Source: Ktedonobacter racemifer DSM 44963 (GTDB lineage Bacteria; Chloroflexota; Ktedonobacteria; Ktedonobacterales; Ktedonobacteraceae). Taken from it: a DNA stretch of 64,000 nucleotides. A program made the position numbers and the translations under genes. The DNA lies in NCBI RefSeq assembly GCF_000178855.1, contig NZ_ADVG01000001.1, positions 2,641,481 to 2,705,480 on the forward strand. The letters are read 5' to 3'. Shown here in pieces: positions 27,249-35,993 of the stretch. Positions within the stretch are counted from its first letter, which is position 1. Every line of letters starts with the position of its first letter. The notes beneath the pieces were generated by a model, which was not told where the DNA came from, did not search any database, and was given only the letters and a program-made list of their open reading frames with translations.

Positions 27249-28572
27249 CCTTAAAATCGCGCCATGCGGGTGCCCCTGGCTTTAGCCATGGGGGGGGAGC
27301 ATGGCGCACTCCTTTCTGCCTATACTCATAGCCATCAGACCGATGCACACACCGCATATATTTGGGGTGAATATCGGCCTTGCCAAGCCGGAAACTAGGG
27401 CGGTGACGAATGGCAATACGCCCTTCAAATGTTCCTTTGGGGGTGATGGCTTTGACCATATCACCCGTTTGATACCCAAGAAATTTCTTTTTGCGCTCTT
27501 TGTGCTGCTTCGGGAATCCATACTTATCCGTTGAGCAAATTTGCCTTCTGCCATGTCCTGTGGCTGTAATATGCAGTGGCACAGTCCCTTTATTCAAAAG
27601 CGCAACGGGAGTACTTGTACCTACACAAGCGGCATCCAACCAGTGGGTTTTGGGCAACTTCCGCATGGTGCGGTTAAACTTCGTCAACCCACCGCTACCA
27701 CACTCAACAGGCAAATCCACGGCTTTCAGCCGTTCAAGCAAGGCAAAGCGCGTAGCATTGACTGCACTGGCATCCTTGAGTGGCTTCTTGATTTGAGCGA
27801 GAATCCGCTTGAGCACATCAGGCTTCTTTTTCAAGAAGACTTCGATATCCTGAGTACCCTTGGCGGTATTGCATGGCTCGCAAGCGAGCGTAAGGTTACT
27901 CACCCTGTTGGTGCCATCATTAGCGCGTGCCTGAATGTGTTCTACTTGCAAGGGAACATCTTGCTTGCCACAATAGGCACATTTTCGTTCCCATTTGAAG
28001 AGCAAGTATTCTCTCACTTCATAGCCTTGCAGCGTCCCTTGCTGGTATTCCACGCCTGCAATGTCGGGATTCTCCATCAATTGCATATCAAACTTCACGA
28101 GTTCTTGACTGATAGCAGCAATGGGAGCATACCGACACAGGCGAGCTACCCACGTGAGAATATTGGCAAGGCGACTTTCCAACGATGGCGGCAACCATCC
28201 CTTCTTTTTTCTTCGATTGTGAAATCTTGGCTTACGATACCGTGTTTTGCGGTGACGTCGGCTGCGACGAACTGCCCTTCTATCATCCAGGCTGTCTTTA
28301 ATCGCGTGCCCACGATGCTCAAGTTCAGCCGCAAAAACAATCTTTCCGTTAGCATCATTCACCAGGGCAATACCCGTGGTTTTGCTGCCAGGATCGAGTT
28401 TCAAGCGCAATGGCTGTACCTCTGGCTGCTCTACAATCCGTTTGAGCACAAGAGTGAAGGGATATCTCCGAAACACGGCTGCTTTCCCTTGCCTGAGCAA
28501 GCGCCTCGCGTGTCCTGGATGCACCGGATTTAACGGTGTATAGTCACTATCAATCACAAAAACATTGCTCAC
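27193..28572 (-). CDS. iscB: RNA-guided nuclease IscB
   Basis: The GTG at 28572 follows AGGAGG. The 459-residue product has the N-terminal PLMP domain (FVIDSDYTPLNPVHPG), RuvC I with Asp60 (LDPGSKTTG), an Arg-rich bridge helix (residues 98-124), RuvC II with Glu157, an HNH domain (CAYCGKQ, VEHIQ with His212, CEPCNTAKG) and RuvC III (KTHWLDAACVG). All catalytic parts are present, so it could cut both DNA strands with its omega-RNA. The frame has no stop inside the element and runs about 20 codons into flanking DNA, giving a foreign C-terminus. Confidence 0.95.
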   Translation of the reverse strand: MSNVFVIDSDYTPLNPVHPGHARRLLRQGKAAVFRRYPFTLVLKRIVEQPEVQPLRLKLDPGSKTTGIALVNDANGKIVFAAELEHRGHAIKDSLDDRRAVRRSRRHRKTRYRKPRFHNRRKKKGWLPPSLESRLANILTWVARLCRYAPIAAISQELVKFDMQLMENPDIAGVEYQQGTLQGYEVREYLLFKWERKCAYCGKQDVPLQVEHIQARANDGTNRVSNLTLACEPCNTAKGTQDIEVFLKKKPDVLKRILAQIKKPLKDASAVNATRFALLERLKAVDLPVECGSGGLTKFNRTMRKLPKTHWLDAACVGTSTPVALLNKGTVPLHITATGHGRRQICSTDKYGFPKQHKERKKKFLGYQTGDMVKAITPKGTFEGRIAIRHRPSFRLGKADIHPKYMRCVHRSDGYEYRQKGVRHAPPPWLKPGAPAWRDFKGGQWRLRFHALPGRPSAL

Positions 28573-28845
28573 GTTGAGCCTCCTGTTTCCAGGGTAATGT
28601 TTGCCTCGACAATGAGAGAGGGCGGTACTTTTCCCTGAGCACTGCATAACACCCCGTTTTGCTGTTTAACCCAGGAATTCTAGAGCTACCGGCTGGCACG
28701 CACCCGTAGGTAGGAACTTCAACACTTCCCTCTATCGTAGCCCGATAGCCTTGATGATTATATCCATCAGCTCTGGCTGAGTCTGGTCAGGTCCAGGCTT
28801 GCTTTCACAAGCCCCTGCCTTTAGGCATGGGGTACCTGACCAGCA
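27249..28845 (-). mobile_element. IscB element (IS200/IS605 group, no transposase)
   Basis: The right end has CCCCTGGC-TTTA-GCCATGGGG (27273-27294) inside an outer GCGCCATGC/GCATGGCGC stem (27259-27307). The left end has GCCCCTGCC-TTTA-GGCATGGGG (28810-28832). The junction after GACCAC at 27248 is confirmed by the uninterrupted copy at 48240. Only iscB and its RNA region are inside, so mobility would depend on a TnpA elsewhere. The left boundary is uncertain by about ten bases. Confidence 0.8.
28573..28833 (-). ncRNA. Omega-RNA region of IscB
   Basis: In IscB loci the guide RNA is encoded between the left end and iscB, with the guide at its 5' side. Here about 260 bases without a gene show stems: the left-end hairpin, and motifs such as GGCTACGATAGAGGGAAGT and GTGCTCAGGGAAAAGTACCG on the minus strand. 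CTGGTCAGGT (28783-28792) pairs with ACCTGACCAG (28834-28843), which reaches to or past the element edge, where the guide should begin. Confidence 0.7.
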
Positions 28846-29267
28846 TCGCATCCGGAAGGGCAAGGAGCGCGTCTTGCACCTGCCCTATCAGGTCTCTCGT
28901 TTTCTGTTTCATGACCACCTGCTTCTCTGTGCGCACGCTATCGACTTCTGGAAGTCACGGTGCATAAGATATCATACCAGATGAAACGTATCGTAACGTC
29001 ACGAAAATTCACGATGTACTCACGAGCTCTGTGGAGAAAAGAATGGAGAAGTCCTCGCTCGGAGCCGGGTGAGTTCCGTGGTAGCGCTCTATGGGCGTGT
29101 CTGTGGACTTGGTGTAAGACGACTCCCACTTCGGTGTGAGCGCAACTGGGAGCGAAGCAGGAACAACAAAAGATGTGGTAAGGCTATGCATGCATACGTT
29201 TTACTATATTAATTGGAGCAGGTCGACCCAGATTACACACAAAGCTTGACCAATTTCCATCAGATCA
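28846..29267. other. Intergenic region without a recognised gene
   Basis: Just right of the IscB element a short plus-strand open frame (to 28984, with HLPYQVSRFLFHDH) may be a scrap of an old transposase. The rest shows no gene or clear signal. Confidence 0.4.
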
Positions 29268-30221
29268 TCATTGATGCTGTGCCGTCGCGTCGAGCGAGAC
29301 GCCGACCGAAGCCGAGATGATGAGCGCGATAGCCAGTATCTCGCGTAGTCCTATGGCCTCGTGCAGCACGAAGAAGCCAATGAGGGTGGCGACCGCTGGC
29401 TCGACGCTCATGAGGATACCGAAGACGCGCGAGGGAAGCCGCCTGAGCGCCTCTAGTTCCAGCGAGAAGGGAATGACGCTGGAGAAGATAGCGATGCCCA
29501 CGCCCGTCAAGAGTACCTGCGGACTGAGTAGCGCCACTCCTCCGTTACTTATTCCAAGCGGCGCAATAGCAATCGTTGCCACGGCCACAGCCAGTGCCAG
29601 TCCTCGTCCGCCCGTAAACGAGTGCCCAACTTTTGCGCTGCACAATATATAGCCTGCCCAACAGATACCAGCCAGTATTGCCAGCCCCATCCCCAGCAGG
29701 TTCACTGCCCCTTGCCCGATCGGCGCGAGTAGGAAGATGCCGACCACAGCCAGCAATGCCCAGACGAGATCTTTCACCCTGCGCGATTGCATGAGGGCCA
29801 GTCCTAACGGACCCACAAATTCCAGTGCCACTGCGATGCCTAACGGGATATAGCGGATCGCGGAGTAAAATGCTCCATTCATCGCTGCCAGCACAATGCC
29901 AAATAACAGAACGTTGATATATTGTGTCCGCGTCAGCCCGCGTATCTGTGGTCGCCAGAAGATGAGAAGCAGGATTGCCGCGAAACCCAGGCGCAAGAAG
30001 GTTGTTCCCAGCGGTCCGATGACCGAAAAGAGTTCTTTGCCCATCGCCGCCCCCATCTGCACCGAGATAATCGCTAGCAATGCCAGCAACTGTGCAGGTA
30101 CCTTCTGTGCAAAATTCTGCCAGTGTCCTGGTTGCCTTGATTGTTCTCCTGGAACATGGGGATTTGTTGTGTTGCCTCCATCCGTGTTCTTTGTATTAGG
30201 GGGGTCGAAAAATGAACTCAT
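29268..30221 (-). CDS. EamA-family exporter (RhtA-like)
   Basis: The 317-residue product has a polar N-terminal 45 residues and then about ten membrane segments in two repeats of five, as in the drug/metabolite transporter superfamily. Motifs such as GPLGTTFLRLGFAA, YIPLGIAVALEFVGPLG and SVEPAVATLIGFFVLHE fit the RhtA type, which exports threonine, homoserine or related amino acids. The substrate here is unknown. The gene stands alone, between an empty region and the guide-RNA side of the large TnpB gene. Confidence 0.88.
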   Translation of the reverse strand: MSSFFDPPNTKNTDGGNTTNPHVPGEQSRQPGHWQNFAQKVPAQLLALLAIISVQMGAAMGKELFSVIGPLGTTFLRLGFAAILLLIFWRPQIRGLTRTQYINVLLFGIVLAAMNGAFYSAIRYIPLGIAVALEFVGPLGLALMQSRRVKDLVWALLAVVGIFLLAPIGQGAVNLLGMGLAILAGICWAGYILCSAKVGHSFTGGRGLALAVAVATIAIAPLGISNGGVALLSPQVLLTGVGIAIFSSVIPFSLELEALRRLPSRVFGILMSVEPAVATLIGFFVLHEAIGLREILAIALIISASVGVSLDATAQHQ

Positions 30222-30464
30222 GATTTCCTCTTGCTGTGTGGGTAGTATCGACGTTAAAGTGTATCGCTCTATCGTAGCACGAGCATGAGGGTGTTTGAAA
30301 GTGGCCGCTGTGAATGAAAGCGCGAGCAGAACCCGAACTGAAAATGGTTATCGAGACACAACTCGTGTCCTTTTTGATTTAGTAGTGGTTGAGATAGGCT
30401 TACTTTCCGGTTGGTGACAGCAACCTTAACTCTACCGTTGCAAAAACAGGATACTCTGCTATGT

Positions 30465-32351
30465 TCACGCACTGGAGAGCACGTCCTTCCTCAGCTGAGA
30501 CGTCGAAAGGATGGCAAGCACCTCTCTGGGCTGAGACGTGCGCAGTGCGATGGTGTAGGACCATCCGGCATAGGAAACCTGTTTGCCCTCAGGCGGGCGG
30601 GGTGTGATCCCCTGCGACGGCAACAGCAGCGTCGCCTCCTGCCCGCTATACAAGCAGGAGTTGACCTCCGAAGAAGTCACGCGGTACGACTCGTACCGCC
30701 TGGTTTGCTGATAGGTGAGGAGAAAGGCCATGCCCAGCCGGGCGATATTGAGCGACGCCGCGTAATCCCTCGCCCCGTTCCACAGGCACTCGGCGTTCGA
30801 GCAGCAGAGCATCGCCCCCCACGAGATGGCCTTCTTGCGATCCTCTGGAGCCGCAGAGGCGTACGTCTTGGCCGGCTGGCCACAGCGCGGGCAGGTATGG
30901 GTCGTGCCACGCGCTTCCACCTGCCGCGCCCGGATGCCCAACAGATGGCACTTGTACTTGAGGACGCGCCAGAGCTCGCCTCGCACCGTGCTATTGTTGC
31001 GCCAGTTGCGGAAGCGTCCCCGTACGCCACGGCCACGCCCCTGCGTTTTGAGCGTCCTGAGGTCTTCTCCGCAGATGAGCCGGCAGTCATACAGCAGCGC
31101 CAGCAGGATCAACAGGTTGGAGGCCAGGTGCGCCAGTTCGCGGTTTCTCCGCTCGTAGGCCTTCCAGCACTGGTTGATGCGTGCCTCGTACTCCTGGACG
31201 TGTCGTTGCCAGCCCGCAAGATGCGCGGGCAGCGGGACCCCATGCTCCTGCTGGGCGGCCTGGGCCTCCTTGACGAGCTGCCCGTAGTGATCGCGGCAGG
31301 CCTTGAGCCGATCGATCTCCCTGCGCAAGCGCGCCTGCCTGCCATCGATGCCCCCCGTCTCCAGGAAGACCGGACGGCTCACCTGCCGGGACCGCTCCTC
31401 GCCCTCCTCCGGTCGTTGCAGGATCGAGACCGTGATCAGCGAGCGCACCCCCCAGTCCCAGCCCAACACGCGCGTCTCCTGCTCGAGCGGAGAGACGTAC
31501 CTGGCCGGTACCTCCAGAGTGAGATCGAGCACGGCCACGCGGCTGCCATCGTCGCCCTGGATCTCTCGCAACGTCGGCGCCTGGGGGAGAGCCCCTTGCG
31601 CGAGGGACGCACAGACGGTAGGGGGCAGCGCGATGGCCTGGCTCCAGGCTCCCCAGCTCCATGTCCCCTGGTCATCGGGGGTGCGCAGTCGCAGCGAGAG
31701 CGATGCGAGGTGTCGCTCTTGCCTGCTTTCAAGATCGCAGCCTGGGGCCAGCTCGATACGTGCCCGATAGGCCTGACCGGCCTTCATACCGTCGTCTCCG
31801 GCGAAGGTCAGGTGACCGACGGAGAGGATGGGCACGGGTTGAAGGGCTTCATAGGTGCTGGGGAACGCTCCGGTTTGCAGGTACCAGTTGCAGGCCTGCT
31901 CCATGAGGTTGGTCATGGCCACAAACGCCTCGGCATCCTCCCCGGCATCCTGCAGCTGCGCGCGCAGGGCGCTGACCTGCTCGTTGATCTGCCGGTGATC
32001 TTTTCTGGCGGGCCGTTTGCCTTGGGCGGGGATGATCAAGCCCTCGGAGAGCAGGGGCACGATCGCCTCGAAGACGCGCTTGCGGCTGGCCTGGGCGCGC
32101 AGGATGCGGCCCGCCTGCTCCATCTCGCAGCGCTCCTGGCGGCTGCCGTGACCCGAGCGGGTGAGCAGGTGGCGCTCGACCTGCTTCCAGGCAGGACCGG
32201 CCCTCTCGCCTGCAAACACATCAAGCTGCGGCCACAACGCGGTGATGATCTGGTTGATGGCGGGGCGGCTGGCATCAAGGAGGCGCAGGGCCTGAGCTTG
32301 CATGCCATCGGGCAAGCGGATGGGGAACGAGAGCGTTTGCGTTTTGACCAC
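30465..32351 (-). CDS. Large TnpB-type RNA-guided nuclease (628 residues)
   Basis: The GTG at 32351 follows AGGAGG. RuvC residues are Asp299 (VLGWDWGVRS), Glu429 (LICGEDL) and Asp529 (GARDYAASLNIARLG), with a zinc ribbon CPRCGQ (487-490) and CCSNAEC (516-522). The N-terminal 290 residues are much longer than in the usual 350-420-residue TnpB, and about 90 residues follow the last RuvC motif. It is an intact member of the TnpB/Cas12 lineage. Its guide RNA would be expected near the 3' end, 30222-30480, where no other gene is seen. Confidence 0.85.
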   Translation of the reverse strand: MVKTQTLSFPIRLPDGMQAQALRLLDASRPAINQIITALWPQLDVFAGERAGPAWKQVERHLLTRSGHGSRQERCEMEQAGRILRAQASRKRVFEAIVPLLSEGLIIPAQGKRPARKDHRQINEQVSALRAQLQDAGEDAEAFVAMTNLMEQACNWYLQTGAFPSTYEALQPVPILSVGHLTFAGDDGMKAGQAYRARIELAPGCDLESRQERHLASLSLRLRTPDDQGTWSWGAWSQAIALPPTVCASLAQGALPQAPTLREIQGDDGSRVAVLDLTLEVPARYVSPLEQETRVLGWDWGVRSLITVSILQRPEEGEERSRQVSRPVFLETGGIDGRQARLRREIDRLKACRDHYGQLVKEAQAAQQEHGVPLPAHLAGWQRHVQEYEARINQCWKAYERRNRELAHLASNLLILLALLYDCRLICGEDLRTLKTQGRGRGVRGRFRNWRNNSTVRGELWRVLKYKCHLLGIRARQVEARGTTHTCPRCGQPAKTYASAAPEDRKKAISWGAMLCCSNAECLWNGARDYAASLNIARLGMAFLLTYQQTRRYESYRVTSSEVNSCLYSGQEATLLLPSQGITPRPPEGKQVSYAGWSYTIALRTSQPREVLAILSTSQLRKDVLSSA

Positions 32352-32484
32352 CTGCGTCCTCCTGGGTTCTGACCCCGCGAGACGATTCGCTGCCGGGTCA
32401 ACGATGCGTTGACCTCGATACCTGAAGTATACGAAATATCAACATATGTTGCAACTGTCAGCAACCCCTACTTAGGGGGGAAAT

Positions 32485-33270
32485 CGGGGGGGGAAATGTT
32501 GGGAGCCCGTGTTGCGATACTTGGGATCTTTCGTGCGACCTTGTTCGGTCTCTCAAAAAGATCAGGGCTGGAGCACCTGAATCTCAAGCTTAGCGGAATA
32601 TGCGTTGAGATCATGACCAGATGCACCTGCCCTTAGCGGAATCTAGAGGGGGAAATATGGTGGGATTCCAAGGTCGGATGCCTACCCTGGTGCTGGGTAG
32701 GTCTGGGTGCCCGCTTTGCGCATCGCCTCCATCGTCTGCTCGGTCGTGAGCAGCACAGTTGTCTCAACGCTTTTGATATGGCCTGGGGAGACCACGGCGA
32801 AGATAGCTGCCGTGATCGTGGTCTCATCGGGCATCTCAGCGATAAACAAACCATCGTACGTCCCGAAGGAGTAGTAGAAAGATATCAACCGTCCTCCAAG
32901 TTTCTCGATCAACGCGCGGAGAACGTCCTCACGGTTCTGTGGATGTTTGACGAGCGCAGCCAAGGCGTCGGGCGTGTAGGCAAAACGTGTCATGTAGAGA
33001 GGCATCTCTGTCACCTCCTTTCGCGGGTGTCAGAATCCATGCAGCGAGAGCGAAGATCACATTTCTTTCAGTTCGTTCACAGGTGTTGAGGTGTCTGCTG
33101 TTCGTGTGATGTGACAGGTGAGCAGCAGATACCCCCTTATTCTGGTCCACCTGTGAACTGAAGCCGAGTTCACTACATTGTTGTCAGTGCATTGTTGTCA
33201 CCTTACATTCAGTGTAGCAGGAAGATGGAATCGATATCACCAATACGGGCTCCCAACATTTCCCCCCCAA
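32485..33270. repeat. 30-bp inverted repeats around the GYD gene
   Basis: GGGGGGGAAATGTTGGGAGC is the core of a 30-base sequence at 32485-32514 that recurs inverted at 33241-33270, with 28 matches. The 726 bases between hold one gene (GYD protein). This may be a small mobile cassette or two element ends in opposite directions. Confidence 0.75.
32682..33005 (-). CDS. GYD-domain protein
   Basis: The ATG at 33005 follows AAAGGAGGTGA, which decides the start three codons after an in-frame GTG. The 107-residue product has the alpha-beta ferredoxin-like GYD fold: it starts MPLYMTRFAYTPDAL and has a middle LISFYYSFGTYDGLFIAEMPDE with the G-x-YD core. Function is unknown for the family; it may be a small regulator or enzyme subunit. 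It lies alone between inverted repeats. Confidence 0.85.
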   Translation of the reverse strand: MPLYMTRFAYTPDALAALVKHPQNREDVLRALIEKLGGRLISFYYSFGTYDGLFIAEMPDETTITAAIFAVVSPGHIKSVETTVLLTTEQTMEAMRKAGTQTYPAPG

Positions 33271-33494
33271 AAATCCTCGTTAAGGACAAGGAGGGGATAA
33301 AAATCTCATTTTCGCCATTTCATTGCTTCGTTTTGGGTAAAATTGCCAATTTGGGAAAGGAAAACGATCGTTTTCCTTTCTCAGATTGGCGTCATGATCG
33401 GACGCTCTGCCTCGCATGATGTGTGTGGTTTTCTCTGCTTCTTATCGTCTATTTCAATAGAGATGCAGGGCACAAGAAGAAGAGAGGTGTGACT
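33006..33494. other. Intergenic region with inverted and dispersed repeats
   Basis: TTCACAGGTG near 33077 pairs with CACCTGTGAA near 33149. CATTGTTGTCA occurs twice close to 33180-33200. GAAAACGATCGTTTTC (33360-33375) is a perfect 16-bp palindrome; from 33367 on, 33 bases match 45612-45644 with two differences. No gene is seen. Confidence 0.5.
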
Positions 33495-34968
33495 ATGGCC
33501 CAAGAAGATCAGCCCGTACTAGATCAGAAACAGCTTGAACGACTCAAGCGGAGCGTTGCAGAATGGAATGCATGGCGTTGGTTTTCTCCTGGAATAACTA
33601 TCACTCTTGAGAGTGTCGATCTCAGTAATACCTATCTCAGTGGAGCCAATCTTAGGGAATCCCATCTCAAGGGGGCCAACCTCGTTGGGGCCAATCTTAG
33701 TGGGGCCAACCTCGTTGGGGCCAACCTCAGTGGGGCCAACCTCGTTGGGGCCAACCTCAGGGGGGCCAACCTCAGTGGGGCCAACCTCAGTAGGGCCAAC
33801 CTCAGTAGGGCCAACCTCAGTAGGACCGACCTCATCGGGGCCGATCTCAGCAGAGCCGATCTCAGCAGAGCCGATCTCACTTATGCCGACATCGGCAGAG
33901 CCTATCTCAACATCCCCGATATCGGCATAACAGACCTCAGGGGAGCCAACCTTGTGGGGGCCAACCTCAGGGGGGGCCAACCTCATCGGAGTTAACCTCA
34001 GGGGAGCCGACCTCAGGGGAGCCAGTCTCATCGGAGTTAACCTCGATAACAGAACCATCCTCAGCGAAGCCGACTTCAGCAGAGCCTGGCTCGTGAACGT
34101 TAACCTCAGCAGAGTTAACCTCAGCAGAGCTATTCTCAGGAATGCCAACCTCAACGGAGCCAACCTTCACAAAGCCAACCTTAGCGGAGCCGACCTTAGC
34201 ATAGCCAACCCCGGCGTCGCCGGTATCATAAGTGCCAATCTTGTGGGGGCCAACCTCAGGGAAGCCGACTTCAGCGGAAACGACCTCAGCGGATCTGACC
34301 TTAGCGGAGCCGACCTCAGCAGAGCCATTCTCAGGAGAGCCATTCTCAGGAGAGCCGACCTCAGCGAAGCCATCCTCAGGGATGCCGTTCTCAGGAGAGC
34401 CGACCTCACTGATGCCGATCTGAGAGGGGCTGATCTCACCGATGCCGATCTCACCGGAGCCAAACGGGATGCCCCTTCTTCCAAGAGTGCCACGCCTGGG
34501 CCTCGCCCGAGTCAGTCGTCCTCCATCACCGACTGGCTCAGTCAGGTCACAACGGTAGGAACCAATATCCTCGTTACGGCAGCCACGCTTGCCTCGATCA
34601 TCCAGGGACTCGATGTGGTTGAACGCCGATGGAGAGAACAGAAAGGGAAGCGGCAGCACAGCACGCCCAAAGCCCCATCCTCACCAGCCTCTTCTGCACA
34701 GAAGACATTCTCTATGGATAAGGAAATTGTCGAGATTCTTCTGGTTATGGATGATGGAAGCCGACATGGCTTCAGACGATGGCTCGCTGATCCAGACGAC
34801 CTCAGAGCGTATATCGACGCATTCAACGATCCGACGAGTAAGGTCAAGCCGCTCCGGGTCATCTTCAGAAAACGAGAAGGCCGTGCGCTCGTGGTCGATA
34901 TCTCCGCAGGTGGGAAAGATAATCCACAGCTCAACGTCATCCTGGGCTATCTCGATGCTGATCCATAG
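33495..34968 (+). pseudogene. Pentapeptide-repeat protein, frame broken in a G7 run
   Basis: From the ATG at 33495 a leader of about 45 residues precedes long A(N/D)L-x-x pentapeptide repeats, which form a four-sided beta-helix. The frame shifts at a run of seven G (33970-33976); one base fewer would restore it, and the repeats then continue to about 34470 in the second frame. The C-terminal part has a possible membrane helix (TNILVTAATLASIIQ) and a compact domain (EIVEILLVMDDGSRHG, KREGRALVVDISAGG) not identified. Whole length would be about 490 residues. The break may be a switchable run, a decay event or a sequence error. Confidence 0.8.
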
Positions 34969-35358
34969 GAGCCAGGTGATGAGCGCCGTGGATGCTGCTC
35001 CAGCAGGGTGAGAATCTCTCGTTTTTCCTTCTTAATTTTGCGTCAAAACCAGGCAAAAAGGAGCAATCGTCACGCCAGATCGCGCCGGGGGTGCGGCAAG
35101 GTTTTTTGCGCCGAACGCAAAGAGTGGATATGAGAGGCAAAGAAACATGAAACCTCGCCACGACCTCTTTGACATATAGCTGACCTACTCATTGGACTAA
35201 AATCCTTGTCAGGATAACCGAGAGACTCAGCAAAACAAGCGGAACCCAATCAGAATGGAGGACCGAAATTTTCCTAAATCGGTGGTAGACTCAAAGAGGT
35301 TTATAATGAACAGTTCTGACAAAGAGTCACTACTGATAAAGGGAAAGAGAAAACTGTT
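34969..35358. other. Intergenic region with a dispersed repeat copy at 35089-35114
   Basis: The GGTGCGGCAAG-GTTTTTTGCGCCGA motif here is one of three related copies in the window (also 35958-35982 and 45693-45718). No gene is seen. Confidence 0.5.
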
Positions 35359-35757
35359 ATGAGTATCCACACGAAATCCGACTTCAAGATTAGCTCTTGG
35401 GATCAACGCCCTTACGACGAGCCGAAGGAAGGTCCTAAGCTCTTGCAAACAGACGTGAAAAGGAGTTTCCAGGGTGACATCGAAGCTGAGAGTATAGCTG
35501 TCCTCCTCATGTGCCAAGCAGACGACGGCTCAGCTGGTTACGTTGCCACAGAGAAAGTCGTAGGGCGCATCGGAAGCCGCTCTGGGAGTTTCGTCATTCA
35601 ACATGGTGGGGCGGTAGCGAGTGGCAACGTTACAGATTCCTTCGGATACGTTGTCCCCGGTTCAGGCACAGACGAATTGCAAGGGTTGCGCGGGCACTGT
35701 GTATGGCATCACGATGAGCACGAGGCGACGTTCACCCTCGACTACGACATCGAATAG
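35359..35757 (+). CDS. DUF3224 protein
   Basis: The 132-residue product reads as a beta-barrel of the DUF3224 / allene-oxide-cyclase-like group: SFQGDIEAESIAVLLMC, a glycine-rich GRIGSRSGSFVIQHGG, and a C-terminal HHDEHEATFTLDYD. Such proteins are small, cytoplasmic and of unknown function. The ribosome site is weak (GGGAAAGAG). It stands alone. Confidence 0.85.
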   Translation: MSIHTKSDFKISSWDQRPYDEPKEGPKLLQTDVKRSFQGDIEAESIAVLLMCQADDGSAGYVATEKVVGRIGSRSGSFVIQHGGAVASGNVTDSFGYVVPGSGTDELQGLRGHCVWHHDEHEATFTLDYDIE

Positions 35758-35957
35758 CGCGTCTCATGCTCGTATCTCCGTTTGGGCATAGCTCTCCTTT
35801 CAGGACAACATACCAGACTTCGATGCAAAACTTGGATATTCCTCTGTAAGCATCTTACCCGGTTTATGTTGTCCTGATAAGGTTTTTAGTTCAATGGGTA
35901 GGAAAGGTATATGTCAAGAAGGTCATGGCGAGGTTTCTGGCACACCTCGTGGTCAAC

Positions 35958-35982
35958 GGGTGCGGCAAGTTTTTTGCGCCGA
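35958..35982. repeat. Dispersed repeat, copy 2
   Basis: GGGTGCGGCAAGTTTTTTGC starts this copy, just past the end of the ISKra4 transposase. It shares further flanking bases with the copy at 45693. Confidence 0.6.
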
Positions 35983-35993
35983 CCTTATCCAGA

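Noticed and set aside
26991..27254. Plus-strand open frame in the duplicated segment
   Set aside because: No ribosome site and opposite to the likely direction of the locus; the minus-strand frame is a little more plausible.
28799..28984. Short frame with HLPYQVSRFLFHDH right of the IscB element
   Set aside because: Too short and unsupported to name; noted only as a possible old transposase scrap.
30411..32372. 653-codon open frame on the plus strand
   Set aside because: It is the antisense of the large TnpB gene, which has clear RuvC and zinc motifs; the plus frame has low-complexity Arg/Leu/Gly composition.
33519..34659. Open frames on the minus strand through the pentapeptide region
   Set aside because: They mirror the repeat codons ([20 protein letters not shown]) and have no start signal.
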